In this document: one piece after another, positions 8,027 through 17,043 of the stretch
Position numbering within the stretch: the stretch's first letter is position 1
How the letters are laid out: each line of letters begins with the position of its first letter
Source of the DNA: Thiohalorhabdus denitrificans
GTDB lineage: Bacteria > Pseudomonadota > Gammaproteobacteria > Thiohalorhabdales > Thiohalorhabdaceae
Length of the DNA: 64,000 nucleotides
Direction: 5' to 3'
Assembly (NCBI RefSeq): GCF_001399755.1
Contig: NZ_LJCP01000010.1
Coordinates: 186,001 to 250,000 of the forward strand
Translations under genes and position numbers: made by a program
Notes under the pieces: model-generated
Seen by the model: only the letters and a program-made list of their open reading frames with translations
The model's database searches: none
Told to the model about the DNA's origin: nothing

Positions 8027-10228
8027 ATGGAACGCCTAGCGATGTGGGCGGGAAGGGTGCTGGGACTGCTCTTGCCGCTGGCCGTTGCCTCCGCGGCGGT
8101 GGCGGAGGTGCCCGCGGATACCTGGGTGAAACGGGATCCCGAAGGCTCCGGGAAGGCGTCCGGAGAGCCGGAATACCGACCCTATTCCGCCATGGTGGCG
8201 GGCGGCGGGTACGTCTTCTATTGGGGCGGCGGCCACAAGACCCACGGCGGCAACGACGTGGACGCCTATATCCCGGCCGAGGATCGCTGGGTCCAGCTGA
8301 CCGAGGAGGAGGACTGGTCCGAGGCGGACTCCTGGGACCACCTGACCGACGAGCAGAAGGAAAAGCTTAGGAAGGCCCGCGGGGGCGGCTGGCACGTGGA
8401 CTATCTGAGCCCACGGGGCCGCCCGCTGACCGCCCATTCCTACACCCAGATGGCCTGGTGGGCCGACCAAGAGCGGTTCTGCATCTCCAAATTCGGGATC
8501 TGGTGCTACGCCCCGGCCAAGGGCGACGAGGAAGGCGCCTGGGAAGAAGTGGGGGAGCGGGTCCCCGTGGACAAAAACGCCATCGCCCCCTGGAACCTGA
8601 CCTACGACCCCGACCTCGAGACCCTGGTTGCCTTTACCGGCACGGGGAAGATCGAGGGCTATATGTTCAATCCCGGGCTCGGGACCTGGGAGCGGCGTGT
8701 GAAGACCGGGGGAAAGAGCTGGGATACCTGGACCGAGGTGTTCTCCGTCTACGCCCCGGAACGGAAGGAGCACATCGTCTACGGGGCTGGACGCTGGGCC
8801 CGGGTGGATCTCCAGAAGATGCGGGCGGAGGAGATGACCCAGCTGGAGGAGATCGCCGGCTCCCAGCCGCAGAGCTTCTCCCTGGTGTGGGCCCCGGAGC
8901 TGGAGAAGGCCCTGCTGGCGGCGCGGATGGACGGGGAGCTGCAGCTCTGGACCTACGACCCGGAGAAGGACGTGTGGGGGCGGTTTTTCCTGGATGGGAG
9001 TGGACCCACGGACGCCCACGGCAAATGGAGCACATTGGTCCGTGACGCCGAGACCGGGCTGTACGTGTTCCTGGCGGCCGACTCCGAAAACATCTCCCAG
9101 ATCCCGGAGACCTGGGTCTTTCGCCTGTCCGGAAGGGAACGCAAGGTGTCCCGCTGCCCCTACGACGCCTGCGTTGGGGGAAGACACCTGCACGGTAGCC
9201 TGCAGGCCGCCCTGGACGCGGCCCCGAAGGGCGGTACCGTGGGTGTGGCCCCGGGCACCTACCGGCAATGCGCCGTGATCGAGCGGGCCGTCACCATCAA
9301 GCCCCTGGAGGGTCGGCCGCACCTGCGCGACGAGATCTGCAAGGGTAAGGGGGTTCTGGTCGCGGAGGCCCCCGGACGGGTGGTGGTGGAGGGGCTGGAG
9401 GTCAGCGGAGCCAGCCGGGAGAAGGCCATCTGGATGCACCAGGGGGCCGGGGAGCTGGTGCTTCGCGATCTGAAGATCCACGACAGCGGCATGGGGGTCC
9501 TCGCTGTTCCGGGGGCCGGGTCCCTGCGGATCTACGATTCCGAGATCTACGCCATCCATGACCCCGGGGAGCACGCCCATTTCGTCTACGGGGGGGAGAA
9601 CGCCGAGCTGGTCATGGAGGGGAACTACCTGCACGGCGGCTCCGACGGCCACTTCATCAAGGCCAAGTCCGTGGACTCGCGTATCCGCTACAACTTCATC
9701 CATCAGCGGGCCCGGACCGACGCGAACATCATCAACATCTGGGGCTGCGGGGAGAATCAGGTGATCGGCAACGCCATCCGGAGCGAGGCGCGGGGCCACC
9801 CGGCCATCGCCATGGATTTCACCCCCCGGGTCAATTACGGCGAGGGGGTTCCTTGCCCCGTGGACCATGCCCGGGCCGAGGTGGTGTATAACAGCTATCT
9901 CAAGGAAGGGAAGAAGGGCTGGTCGGCCCTGGTCATGGACAAGGTCGGGATGGATCTGGTCCTGAAGAATAACCTAGTGGCTGGGGCCTCTCTCCTGCGC
10001 GGGGGGGACCACCGTGGGGCTTCCCTGGAACGGGAGAACGCCCGGGTGCGGGGTTTCGGGGACCGCCTTCTGCGGCCTGTCCGGACCGTCCCGGCGGTGG
10101 CCTCGCCTACCAAACCCGACCGGCAGTATTCCCCCATTGGGACCGAGGCGCGGGGGGCCGCCAACGTTATGGGGGCCTATGGGGCCAGCCGGGGGGAACG
10201 CTCCGGCGTGGCCGACAGGAACCCTTGA
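8027..10228 (+). CDS. Secreted protein with beta-propeller-like N half and right-handed beta-helix C half
   Basis: A 733-residue exported protein. The ATG at 8027 gives a signal peptide (MERLAMWAGRVLGLLLPLAV then ASAAVAE) and has GAGGGG upstream. Residues about 40-370 contain Kelch/galactose-oxidase-like strands with repeated aromatic-glycine patterns (VFYWGGGHKTHGGND; WNLTYDPDLETLVAF; FSVYAPERKEHIVYG). From about 378 to 640 there is a pectin-lyase-type beta-helix, opening with LQAALDAAPKGGTVGVAPG, with regular N/G turns. Beta-helix proteins of this kind occur in exosortase A polysaccharide loci. It could bind, trim or epimerise the polymer in the periplasm. I see no PEP-CTERM tail. Confidence 0.72.
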   Translation: MERLAMWAGRVLGLLLPLAVASAAVAEVPADTWVKRDPEGSGKASGEPEYRPYSAMVAGGGYVFYWGGGHKTHGGNDVDAYIPAEDRWVQLTEEEDWSEADSWDHLTDEQKEKLRKARGGGWHVDYLSPRGRPLTAHSYTQMAWWADQERFCISKFGIWCYAPAKGDEEGAWEEVGERVPVDKNAIAPWNLTYDPDLETLVAFTGTGKIEGYMFNPGLGTWERRVKTGGKSWDTWTEVFSVYAPERKEHIVYGAGRWARVDLQKMRAEEMTQLEEIAGSQPQSFSLVWAPELEKALLAARMDGELQLWTYDPEKDVWGRFFLDGSGPTDAHGKWSTLVRDAETGLYVFLAADSENISQIPETWVFRLSGRERKVSRCPYDACVGGRHLHGSLQAALDAAPKGGTVGVAPGTYRQCAVIERAVTIKPLEGRPHLRDEICKGKGVLVAEAPGRVVVEGLEVSGASREKAIWMHQGAGELVLRDLKIHDSGMGVLAVPGAGSLRIYDSEIYAIHDPGEHAHFVYGGENAELVMEGNYLHGGSDGHFIKAKSVDSRIRYNFIHQRARTDANIINIWGCGENQVIGNAIRSEARGHPAIAMDFTPRVNYGEGVPCPVDHARAEVVYNSYLKEGKKGWSALVMDKVGMDLVLKNNLVAGASLLRGGDHRGASLERENARVRGFGDRLLRPVRTVPAVASPTKPDRQYSPIGTEARGAANVMGAYGASRGERSGVADRNP

Positions 10229-10325
10229 TACCGACCCGTCCGCCGAGGGGCCTCCCTTTGCGTTTTGTCAGTCCGCCCCGTCCCGAGCCGTTCCGTCCGG
10301 GCCGCCCGTCCAGCAACCGGGGGCG

Positions 10326-11123
10326 ATGATGCACAGGACCCGACCTCCTTGCGGTTGGCACCGGCTGGTACCGCTGGCGGCGGCCGCGCTCCTGTGGCTG
10401 GTCCATGGTGGCCCCCATGCGGAGCTTGCGAACCGCCTCCCGGCGATTAAGGCATCGGTGGTGGGAGTGGGCACGGTGACACCCACCCGGCAGCCACCGG
10501 GGGAGTTCCGGGGGACAGGGTTCATCGTCGGGGACGGGAACCTGGTCCTTACCAATGCCCACGTGCTTCCCGAGTCCCTGGACGAGAAGCGGCGTGAGCA
10601 CCTGGCCCTCTTCGTCGGGGAGGGGAAGGACGGGGAGGTCCGCCGGGCCCGTGAAGTGGCGATCGATCCGAAGCACGACCTCGCCTTGCTGGAGATGGAG
10701 GGTAGCCCCCTGCCGGCCCTGCCCCTGGGGGATTCCGACCGGGTGCGGGAAGGGGAGCTGTACGCCTTCACCGGTTTTCCCATCGGCATGGTCCTGGGAT
10801 TGCATCCCGTAACCCATCGCGGCATCGTATCGGCGGTTACCCCCATCGCCACGCCCATGAACCGGTCCCAGGATCTTGAACCGGGCACGGTGCAGCGGCT
10901 GGATGAGCCCTACGAGGTGTTTCAGCTGGACGCTACCGCCTATCCCGGGAACAGTGGAAGCCCCCTCTACGACCCGGAGCATGGGGAAGTGGTGGGCGTG
11001 GTGAACCGGGTGTTCATCAAGGAAAGCAAGGAGGCCATCCTGGAGAAACCGAGCGGGATCTCCTACGCCATCCCCATCAAGTACGCCAAGCCGCTCCTCC
11101 GCCGGCGGGAGACCGCCGAGTGA
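10326..11123 (+). CDS. Trypsin-like (S1C/DegP-type) serine protease, exported
   Basis: A 265-residue chymotrypsin-fold protease. The catalytic triad is readable: H79 in LTNAHVL, D118 in KHDLALLE and S210 in YPGNSGSPL. The N terminus has a basic stretch and a hydrophobic segment (LVPLAAAALLWLVHG), consistent with a signal peptide or anchor. There is no PDZ domain, so it is shorter than DegP/DegS. The stop overlaps the next gene's GTG start by four bases, so it is coupled to the VanZ-like protein. A role in processing proteins of the exopolysaccharide machinery is possible but unproven. Confidence 0.83.
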   Translation: MMHRTRPPCGWHRLVPLAAAALLWLVHGGPHAELANRLPAIKASVVGVGTVTPTRQPPGEFRGTGFIVGDGNLVLTNAHVLPESLDEKRREHLALFVGEGKDGEVRRAREVAIDPKHDLALLEMEGSPLPALPLGDSDRVREGELYAFTGFPIGMVLGLHPVTHRGIVSAVTPIATPMNRSQDLEPGTVQRLDEPYEVFQLDATAYPGNSGSPLYDPEHGEVVGVVNRVFIKESKEAILEKPSGISYAIPIKYAKPLLRRRETAE

Positions 11124-12469
11124 ATGTCGGGGATTCCCCGGCGGGGGAGGGTGCCTCCGAGCCCGGATTGCGGGGGCTGCTTCTCGGCATGTGGGGTGCC
11201 TACCTCCTGCTGGCCGTCTTCTTGAGCCTGCTACCCCTCGAGCTCGAATGGCACACCCCCGCCGAGGCCTGGCGGGCCTTTCTTTCCGCCCCGGACATCC
11301 AATCCCCCTTCGGCTCGCGTGTGGATTGGGCGAGCAATGTGGTCCTCGCCTTCCCCGGCGGGTTGCTGCTGGCCGCGGCCCTGGGCGGTTGGCACCAGGG
11401 GCGACGTGCGCTTCTCCGTCTGCTCCTGGCCCTTGGACTTACCATGCTGGTAGCCCCTGTCCTGGAATTCCTGCAGGTGTACGTCCCCGAGCGGGTACCC
11501 GCTCGGAACGACATCCTCGCCCAGTGGATGGGCGGATTCCTCGGGGTGGTGACCTGGGCCCTCCTCGGGGGGTGGGCCCGGGAGGTGGTGGCCAGCCGCT
11601 CGACGGAGCTGCACCGCGGGGTGGAGGTTCTGGGCGCCGGCTACCTGCTGGTCTACCTGGGGATGTCCCTGTTCCCCTTCGACTTCACCCTGCAGGCCCC
11701 GGCGGGGGAGGGAAGCGGGGCTTGGGTGACCCTGCTTGAGCAATACCCCTGCGGCCCGGTCTGTGTGGGGGGGCTGGCTGCCGAGGCGCTGCTGGCCCTG
11801 CCCATCGGTTGGGCCCTGGGGGTTTTTCTGCTGGACCGGGGTTGGGGAGCCCCGGGCCGGGCGGCGGTGGCGGCCTTCCTGTTCGCGGGGGTCGTGGAGC
11901 TGGCCCAGGGGACCCTGGCCTACGAGACGGCAGAGGGCGTTTCCATCCTGACGCGGACAGCCGGGATCCTGGGGGGGTACGGCCTGGTGGCGGCGGGGCT
12001 GTATCCGCGGGCGGGCTGGCTGCGACGCCACGCCTACGCCTTGTGGGGCCTGGGCCTCGGGGGGTACCTGATTCTTCTGGCCGTACTGAACGGTTGGTTC
12101 GGCGGGCCGATGCGCAATCCCCACGAGATCGCCGGGGCCGTGCTCGACCTGGATTTCTCCCCCCTGCGTTCCTATGGGCGGGAGGTGGGAACCCTGGGAC
12201 TGGTTGTGGGGCATGCCCTGATGTACGCGCCGATCGGCCTGTTCTGCTGGCTGCGGGGCCGACTCCGGGGCGTCCCCGGGGCGCCGGGCTGTGCCATCCG
12301 CTGGGGCGTGGTGGTGGCCCTGCTTGCCGAGGCGGGGGCCCTTTTGTTCGCAGGCCAGGAGCCCCACCCCTGGAGCTTGGTGGTATCGCCCGCGGCCGCT
12401 GCCGGCGTGCTGGTCCTGGCGCGCCGGGTGGCCAGCACCCTGGATTCCCCCGAAACAGCCCCCGGCTGA
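11120..12469 (+). CDS. Multi-pass VanZ-family protein
   Basis: A 449-residue integral membrane protein with roughly ten to twelve hydrophobic segments. The first half carries a VanZ module: WASNVVLAFPGGLLLAA, then EFLQVYVPERVPARNDIL and WMGGFLG, the E-x-x-Q, R-x-x-x-D and G pattern. The second half repeats a related pattern in degenerate form (YLGMSLFPFDFTL; VVELAQGTLAYETAEGVSI), suggesting internal duplication. Translation starts at a GTG that overlaps the protease stop (GTGA). This is the second VanZ-type protein in the locus. Function unknown; probably part of the exopolysaccharide export or assembly machinery. Confidence 0.72.
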   Translation: MNVGDSPAGEGASEPGLRGLLLGMWGAYLLLAVFLSLLPLELEWHTPAEAWRAFLSAPDIQSPFGSRVDWASNVVLAFPGGLLLAAALGGWHQGRRALLRLLLALGLTMLVAPVLEFLQVYVPERVPARNDILAQWMGGFLGVVTWALLGGWAREVVASRSTELHRGVEVLGAGYLLVYLGMSLFPFDFTLQAPAGEGSGAWVTLLEQYPCGPVCVGGLAAEALLALPIGWALGVFLLDRGWGAPGRAAVAAFLFAGVVELAQGTLAYETAEGVSILTRTAGILGGYGLVAAGLYPRAGWLRRHAYALWGLGLGGYLILLAVLNGWFGGPMRNPHEIAGAVLDLDFSPLRSYGREVGTLGLVVGHALMYAPIGLFCWLRGRLRGVPGAPGCAIRWGVVVALLAEAGALLFAGQEPHPWSLVVSPAAAAGVLVLARRVASTLDSPETAPG

Positions 12470-12567
12470 GAACCGGAAGCCCCTCCACCCAGGGTTCGGC
12501 CAGCCCGGTTCCCGGAAGGCAGGGGCGCGGGTTCAGGGCAGTATCGGGCCCGCTTGATCCTCTCCGG

Positions 12568-13554
12568 CTAGGCCCAGGCCTCGCAGCGCTTCCGCTCCCA
12601 GGCCAGAGCGGTGCTTACGATCTCCTCCAGGTCGTCGTGCCCGGGCCTCCAGCCCAGCTCCCGGCGGATCCGCTCGGTGTTGGCCACCAGGGCGGGCGGG
12701 TCGCCGGGGCGTCGGTCCTCCTCCCGCACGGGCAGCTGGCTGCCGCTGACCCGTTCCACCGTGTCCAGGACCTCCCGGACGCTGTAGCCGTGACCGTAGC
12801 CCACGTTGAAGGTGGTGGATGCGCCCCCGCCGCGCAGGTAATCGAGGCACCGGATGTGGGCGGCGGCCAGGTCCTCCACATGGATGAAGTCCCGTACCCC
12901 GGTGCCGTCTGGGGTGGGGTAATCGTTTCCGTAGATGGGCACCAGGTCCCGTTGGCCGGTGGCCGCCTCGCAGGCGACCTTGATGAGGAGGGTCGCCTCC
13001 GGGGTGGACTGCCCGATGCGGCCTTCGGGGTCCGCCCCGGCCACGTTGAAGTAACGCAGGGAGACGTGGCGTAGGGGCCCGGAGGAGGCGGTGTCCCGCA
13101 GCATCCATTCGCTGACCAGCTTGGAGGTCCCGTAGGGGTTGATGGGGTACAGGGGATCGTCCTCGGCCACCGGGATGTGGTCGGGTATGCCGTAGACCGC
13201 CGCCGAGGAGGAGAATATGAAGTGGCGGACCCCGGCCTGCAGGGCGGCGCCTGCCAGGGCCCGGGTCTTGCAAGAGTTCTCCCCGTAGTACATCAAAGGG
13301 TCCGAGACGGATTCGGGGACCACCGTGCGGGCGGCGAAATGCATGACGGCGTCCAGCTGGTGATCCTCGAGCAGTTCGCGGACGAGCGCCGTGTCCCCGG
13401 CGTCTCCCAGCACCAAATCCCCATGGAGGACCGCTCCGGCCCTTCCGGTGCTCAGGTCATCCAGGACCACCACCGGCTCTCCCCGCTCGCCGAGCTGGCG
13501 GACCACGTGGCTTCCGATATAGCCGGCACCGCCCGTTACCAGGACTCCACCCAT
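12568..13554 (-). CDS. galE: UDP-glucose 4-epimerase
   Basis: Extended short-chain dehydrogenase of 328 residues that interconverts UDP-glucose and UDP-galactose (or the N-acetyl forms). The NAD-binding TGGAGYIGS lies at residues 7-15. The catalytic pair Y141 and K145 is in PYGTSK, and the serine cluster SSSAAVYG precedes it. The length is typical of GalE. It supplies precursors to the adjacent polysaccharide locus. It is divergent from manC, with 245 bases between the starts that must hold both promoters. Substrate preference (Glc versus GlcNAc) cannot be told from the sequence alone. Confidence 0.93.
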   Translation of the reverse strand: MGGVLVTGGAGYIGSHVVRQLGERGEPVVVLDDLSTGRAGAVLHGDLVLGDAGDTALVRELLEDHQLDAVMHFAARTVVPESVSDPLMYYGENSCKTRALAGAALQAGVRHFIFSSSAAVYGIPDHIPVAEDDPLYPINPYGTSKLVSEWMLRDTASSGPLRHVSLRYFNVAGADPEGRIGQSTPEATLLIKVACEAATGQRDLVPIYGNDYPTPDGTGVRDFIHVEDLAAAHIRCLDYLRGGGASTTFNVGYGHGYSVREVLDTVERVSGSQLPVREEDRRPGDPPALVANTERIRRELGWRPGHDDLEEIVSTALAWERKRCEAWA

Positions 13555-13799
13555 TTATCGCGATCCTCCGCTGTATGTCTCGCGTTATTCCTTCACCTAT
13601 CCCCGCCGGATGGAGGTTTGGTCAATCGGGCGGATTCCTCAACCGAACCGAAATCAAGAGGGAAATGGGAATACGGCGACGGATGCCGGCGGTTGACCAT
13701 GGTCAAGCCCCGCTCATGGCCAGGGGGTGCCGGGGGATATAACTTGGAAATGGAATGCTGGCCGGTCGGTCGACAATTTCCGGGTTTCGGAGGGCATCC

Positions 13800-15224
13800 A
13801 TGGACGGCGAAACGGTGGTACCCGTGCTGCTTTCGGGAGGGGTGGGAAGCCGCCTGTGGCCCCTGTCCCGCGAGCTGTATCCGAAACAGTTCATGGCCCT
13901 GTCGGGGGAGGACACCATGCTGCAGGAGACCTGCCGCCGGGTGGCCGACCTGGAGGGGCTGTCCGCGCCCGTGGCCGTCTGCCATGAGGACCACCGCTTC
14001 CTGGTGGCGGAGCAGCTGAAGCGGATCGGGGTGGAGGATGCCAGCGTCCTCCTGGAGCCGGCCGGCCGGAACACGGCCCCGGCGGTGGCGGCGGCGGCGC
14101 TGGAGGCCATGAGCCGCCAGGAGGACCCCCTTCTCCTGGTGATGCCGGCCGACCATGTCATGGAGCATGCCGACCAGTTCGTGCGGTCGGTGCGGAAGGG
14201 GATGGATAGCGCCGCCCGGGGCGGGCTGGTGACCTTCGGGGTGCCGCCCACGGCGCCCGAGACGGGGTATGGGTATATCCGTGCCCGGGACTTGGGTCCC
14301 GACGGCGGGGCGGGGCCGGTGGTGCAGTTCGTGGAGAAGCCGGACCGGGCCACCGCCGAGGGCTTCCTGCGCTCCGGCGATTATCTCTGGAACAGTGGGA
14401 TCTTCCTGTTCCGGGCCAGCCGGTTCCTGGAGGAGCTGGAGAGCCATGCCCCGTCGGTGCTCGAGGCGGTCCGCGCCGCCTATCAGGGGGCGGAGCGGGA
14501 CCTGGACTTCCTGCGGCTGGAGGCCCAGGCCTTCGGAACCTCGCCCAGCAATTCCGTGGACTACGCGGTGATGGAGCACACCGACGCGGCCTATGTGGTG
14601 CCCATGGAGGCCGGTTGGAGCGATGTGGGCTCCTGGAGCGCCCTGTACGAGGCGGGGGAGCGCGACGAGGGGGGCAATCTTCTGATCGGTGATGTCATAA
14701 GCCACGGCGGCCGGAACAACTACATCCGTTCCGAGAATCGCCTGGTGGCGGCCGTAGGGGTGGAGGACCACCTGGTGGTGGAAACCGCCGACGCCGTGCT
14801 GGTGGCTCCGCGCGCCCGCGCCCAGGAGATCAAGGGAGTGGTGGAGGAGCTCCGGGAGGCGGGCCGCGAGGAGGCCCTGAACCATCGACGGGTGCTGCGT
14901 CCGTGGGGCTCCTACGAGACAATCACGGTGGCGGAGCGCTTCCAGGTGAAGCATCTGCTGGTGAAACCGGGCAGCAGCCTGTCCATGCAGCTGCACCACC
15001 ACCGCGCCGAGCACTGGGTGGTGGTGCGGGGGACGGCCCGGGTGACCCGGGACGGCGAGGAGTTCCTGCTCACCGAGGACCAGTCCACCTATATCCCCAT
15101 CGGCACCAGCCACCGTATCCTCAACCCCGGCAACATCGCGCTGGAGCTTATCGAGGTGCAGACGGGCAGCTACCTGGGGGAGGACGACATCGTCCGCTTC
15201 CAGGACGCCTACAACCGGGGATGA
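13800..15224 (+). CDS. manC: Mannose-1-phosphate guanylyltransferase / mannose-6-phosphate isomerase
   Basis: Bifunctional GDP-mannose enzyme of 474 residues, the usual size. The guanylyltransferase domain opens with LLSGGVGSRLWPLSREL and YPKQF; MPADHV and FVEKPD follow. The C-terminal type II isomerase cupin has PWGSYETI, the metal-binding HHHRAEHW and TYIPIGTSHR. The ATG at 13800 is preceded by GGAGGG at good spacing and starts right before the nucleotide-binding region, so it is preferred to a start at 13755. It makes GDP-mannose for the polysaccharide. Equivalent names in other species are algA, cpsB and xanB. Confidence 0.93.
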   Translation: MDGETVVPVLLSGGVGSRLWPLSRELYPKQFMALSGEDTMLQETCRRVADLEGLSAPVAVCHEDHRFLVAEQLKRIGVEDASVLLEPAGRNTAPAVAAAALEAMSRQEDPLLLVMPADHVMEHADQFVRSVRKGMDSAARGGLVTFGVPPTAPETGYGYIRARDLGPDGGAGPVVQFVEKPDRATAEGFLRSGDYLWNSGIFLFRASRFLEELESHAPSVLEAVRAAYQGAERDLDFLRLEAQAFGTSPSNSVDYAVMEHTDAAYVVPMEAGWSDVGSWSALYEAGERDEGGNLLIGDVISHGGRNNYIRSENRLVAAVGVEDHLVVETADAVLVAPRARAQEIKGVVEELREAGREEALNHRRVLRPWGSYETITVAERFQVKHLLVKPGSSLSMQLHHHRAEHWVVVRGTARVTRDGEEFLLTEDQSTYIPIGTSHRILNPGNIALELIEVQTGSYLGEDDIVRFQDAYNRG

Positions 15225-15225
15225 G

Positions 15226-15249
15226 GGAGGACGGCGGGGCCCGTCCTCC
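15226..15249. terminator. Hairpin between convergent manC and the UDP-sugar dehydrogenase
   Basis: GGAGGACGG and CCGTCCTCC form a perfect nine-base-pair stem around a six-base loop, exactly filling the gap between the two convergent stop codons. There is no T-run on either strand, so it may be a weak bidirectional terminator or may only insulate the 3' ends. Confidence 0.5.
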
Positions 15250-16550
15250 TACAGGCTCCAGTACACCGTTTCCGGGGGAAGGGTGGCCGGCTCCAGGCGG
15301 GCCTTGAGGTCCACCAGGACCCCGCCGGCGGCAAGGGGGGCCAGGAGCTCCCCAGGGGCCATCTCCTGATAGGTCCGGTGGGGCACCGCCAGGATCATGG
15401 CGTCCACCTCCGGCCACTCCTCCCGGTCCATGAGCTCCACGCCGTACTCCTCCCACGCGGCCTGCGGGTCGGCCAGGGGATCGGAGACCAGGGTCTGGAC
15501 GCCGAACTCGGCCAGCTCCGCGATAATGTCGGGAACCCGGCTGTTGCGGATATCCGGCACGTTCTCCTTGAAGGTCAGGCCCAGAATACCCACCCGGGAG
15601 CTTTTCACCCGCCGGCCCGTCTGGATCAGCAGCTTCACGACCCGCTGGGCGAGGTACTCTCCCATGCCGTCGTTGACCCTGCGGCCCGCCAGGATGACGT
15701 GGGGGTGGTAGCCGACGGCCTCCGCCTTGGCCGTAAGGTAATAGGGGTCCACGCCGATGCAGTGCCCGCCCACAAGGCCCGGGGAGAAGGGCAGAAAGTT
15801 CCACTTGGTGCCCGCCGCCTCCAGGACCTCGTTGGTGCGCACGCCGATGCGGTCGAAGATCAGCGCCAGCTCGTTCATCAGCGCGATGTTCAGGTCCCGT
15901 TGGGTGTTCTCGATGACCTTGGCCGCCTCGGCGGTCTTGATGGAGGGTGCGCGGTGCACTCCGGCCGAGACGATGGCCCCGTAGGCGGCGGCCAGGCGCT
16001 CCAGGGCCTCCTCGTCCTCCCCGGACACCACCTTCACGATGCGATCCAGGGTGTGCTCCCGGTCTCCCGGGTTGATCCGCTCCGGGGAGTAGCCGAGCTT
16101 GAAGTCCACCCCCTGGCGAAGCCCCGAGTGCTCGGCGAGGATGGGCCCGCAGCACTCCTCCGTTACCCCTGGGTAGACCGTGGACTCGAAGGCCACGAGG
16201 TCTCCTCGGGAGAGCCTCGGCCCCAGGGTGGCGCACGCCTGCCGCAGGGGACGCAGGTCCGGCTGGTGGTTGCCGTCCAGCGGAGTCGGAACCGTCACCA
16301 CGTACAGGGTGCACCGTTCGAGGTCGTCCGGGTCGGCCGTGAACGACAGGGAGGTTCTGCCCAGTTCGTCCTCGTCCACCTCCCCCGTCTCGTCCCGTCC
16401 TTCCCGCAGCGCGGAGATGCGCCGCGAGCTGATGTCGAAGCCCACGGTGTCCTCGAACTGCCCTGCGAAGCCAAGGGCGACGGGTAATCCCACGTAACCC
16501 AGGCCCACCACGCCGATCCGTTCTTCCAAGGTCTTCCCCTTCCCCCGCAT
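15249..16550 (-). CDS. tviB: Nucleotide-sugar (UDP-GlcNAc/GalNAc-type) 6-dehydrogenase, TviB/WbpO-like
   Basis: A 433-residue UDP-sugar dehydrogenase. The NAD-binding GLGYVGLP is near the N terminus; VPTPLDGNHQPDL, ESTVYPGVTEE and the active-site cysteine in GGHCIGVDPYYL follow. The STVYPG and HCIGVDPYYLT forms are characteristic of the Vi-antigen TviB/WbpO branch rather than of UDP-glucose dehydrogenase. It would produce a UDP-hexosaminuronic acid for the exopolysaccharide. A conserved C-terminal domain (GLTFKENVPDIRNSRV) is present, so the protein is complete. It converges on manC. Confidence 0.88.
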   Translation of the reverse strand: MRGKGKTLEERIGVVGLGYVGLPVALGFAGQFEDTVGFDISSRRISALREGRDETGEVDEDELGRTSLSFTADPDDLERCTLYVVTVPTPLDGNHQPDLRPLRQACATLGPRLSRGDLVAFESTVYPGVTEECCGPILAEHSGLRQGVDFKLGYSPERINPGDREHTLDRIVKVVSGEDEEALERLAAAYGAIVSAGVHRAPSIKTAEAAKVIENTQRDLNIALMNELALIFDRIGVRTNEVLEAAGTKWNFLPFSPGLVGGHCIGVDPYYLTAKAEAVGYHPHVILAGRRVNDGMGEYLAQRVVKLLIQTGRRVKSSRVGILGLTFKENVPDIRNSRVPDIIAELAEFGVQTLVSDPLADPQAAWEEYGVELMDREEWPEVDAMILAVPHRTYQEMAPGELLAPLAAGGVLVDLKARLEPATLPPETVYWSL

Positions 16551-17043
16551 CCGCGACAGGTCAGCGGATCGGGATGTATGACAGCCTATCCCGGGCCCGA
16601 TGCAGGCCCCTATTCCGTCTTCATAGCAGCGGCCGGGGAGAGCCGGGAATGGCGATTCCCGTTGGACTTGACCGGCCGGGCTGGTACCCGGCGGGAGGGG
16701 GTAATGCCGTTCTTAGGGATTCGGTGCTCGGAGACTACTCAGGCTACTGAAAACGAGGGGATCAACCCGGGAAATGACCCGAAAAATGGGGTTTGCTCGT
16801 ACCGGCGGAGGTAAGACCCTGACAGGAAAATTCCTATACAGACGGACAGACCCTCCATGGTTGTAAAATGGTCTTTCGCTCCTCTGGTAACCTGCCAATT
16901 CCATGGGTTTTTTGGCCCTTTGCAGGAGCAGGCCCGTCCCTATCTCCGGGCGGCGGATCTTAGGAAGAAGACCATACGGACGACGCTTTATCACCTTTCC
17001 TTTTCGTCCCTCACGCATGCATCCGGGTCCCGTACGGCCAGCC
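16551..17043. other. Long intergenic region before the exported barrel-like protein
   Basis: About 490 bases between the divergent dehydrogenase and the next gene, more AT-rich than its surroundings between 16740 and 16900. A 78-codon open frame at 16578-16814 has no ribosome binding site or recognisable product. A TATACA hexamer at 16835-16840 lacks a partner -35. I see no RNA gene or clear operator, though promoters for both flanking genes are expected here. Confidence 0.4.

Noticed and set aside
16578-16814. 78-codon open frame in the gap before the barrel-like protein
   Set aside because: No ribosome binding site, no recognisable family and coding-unlike composition.
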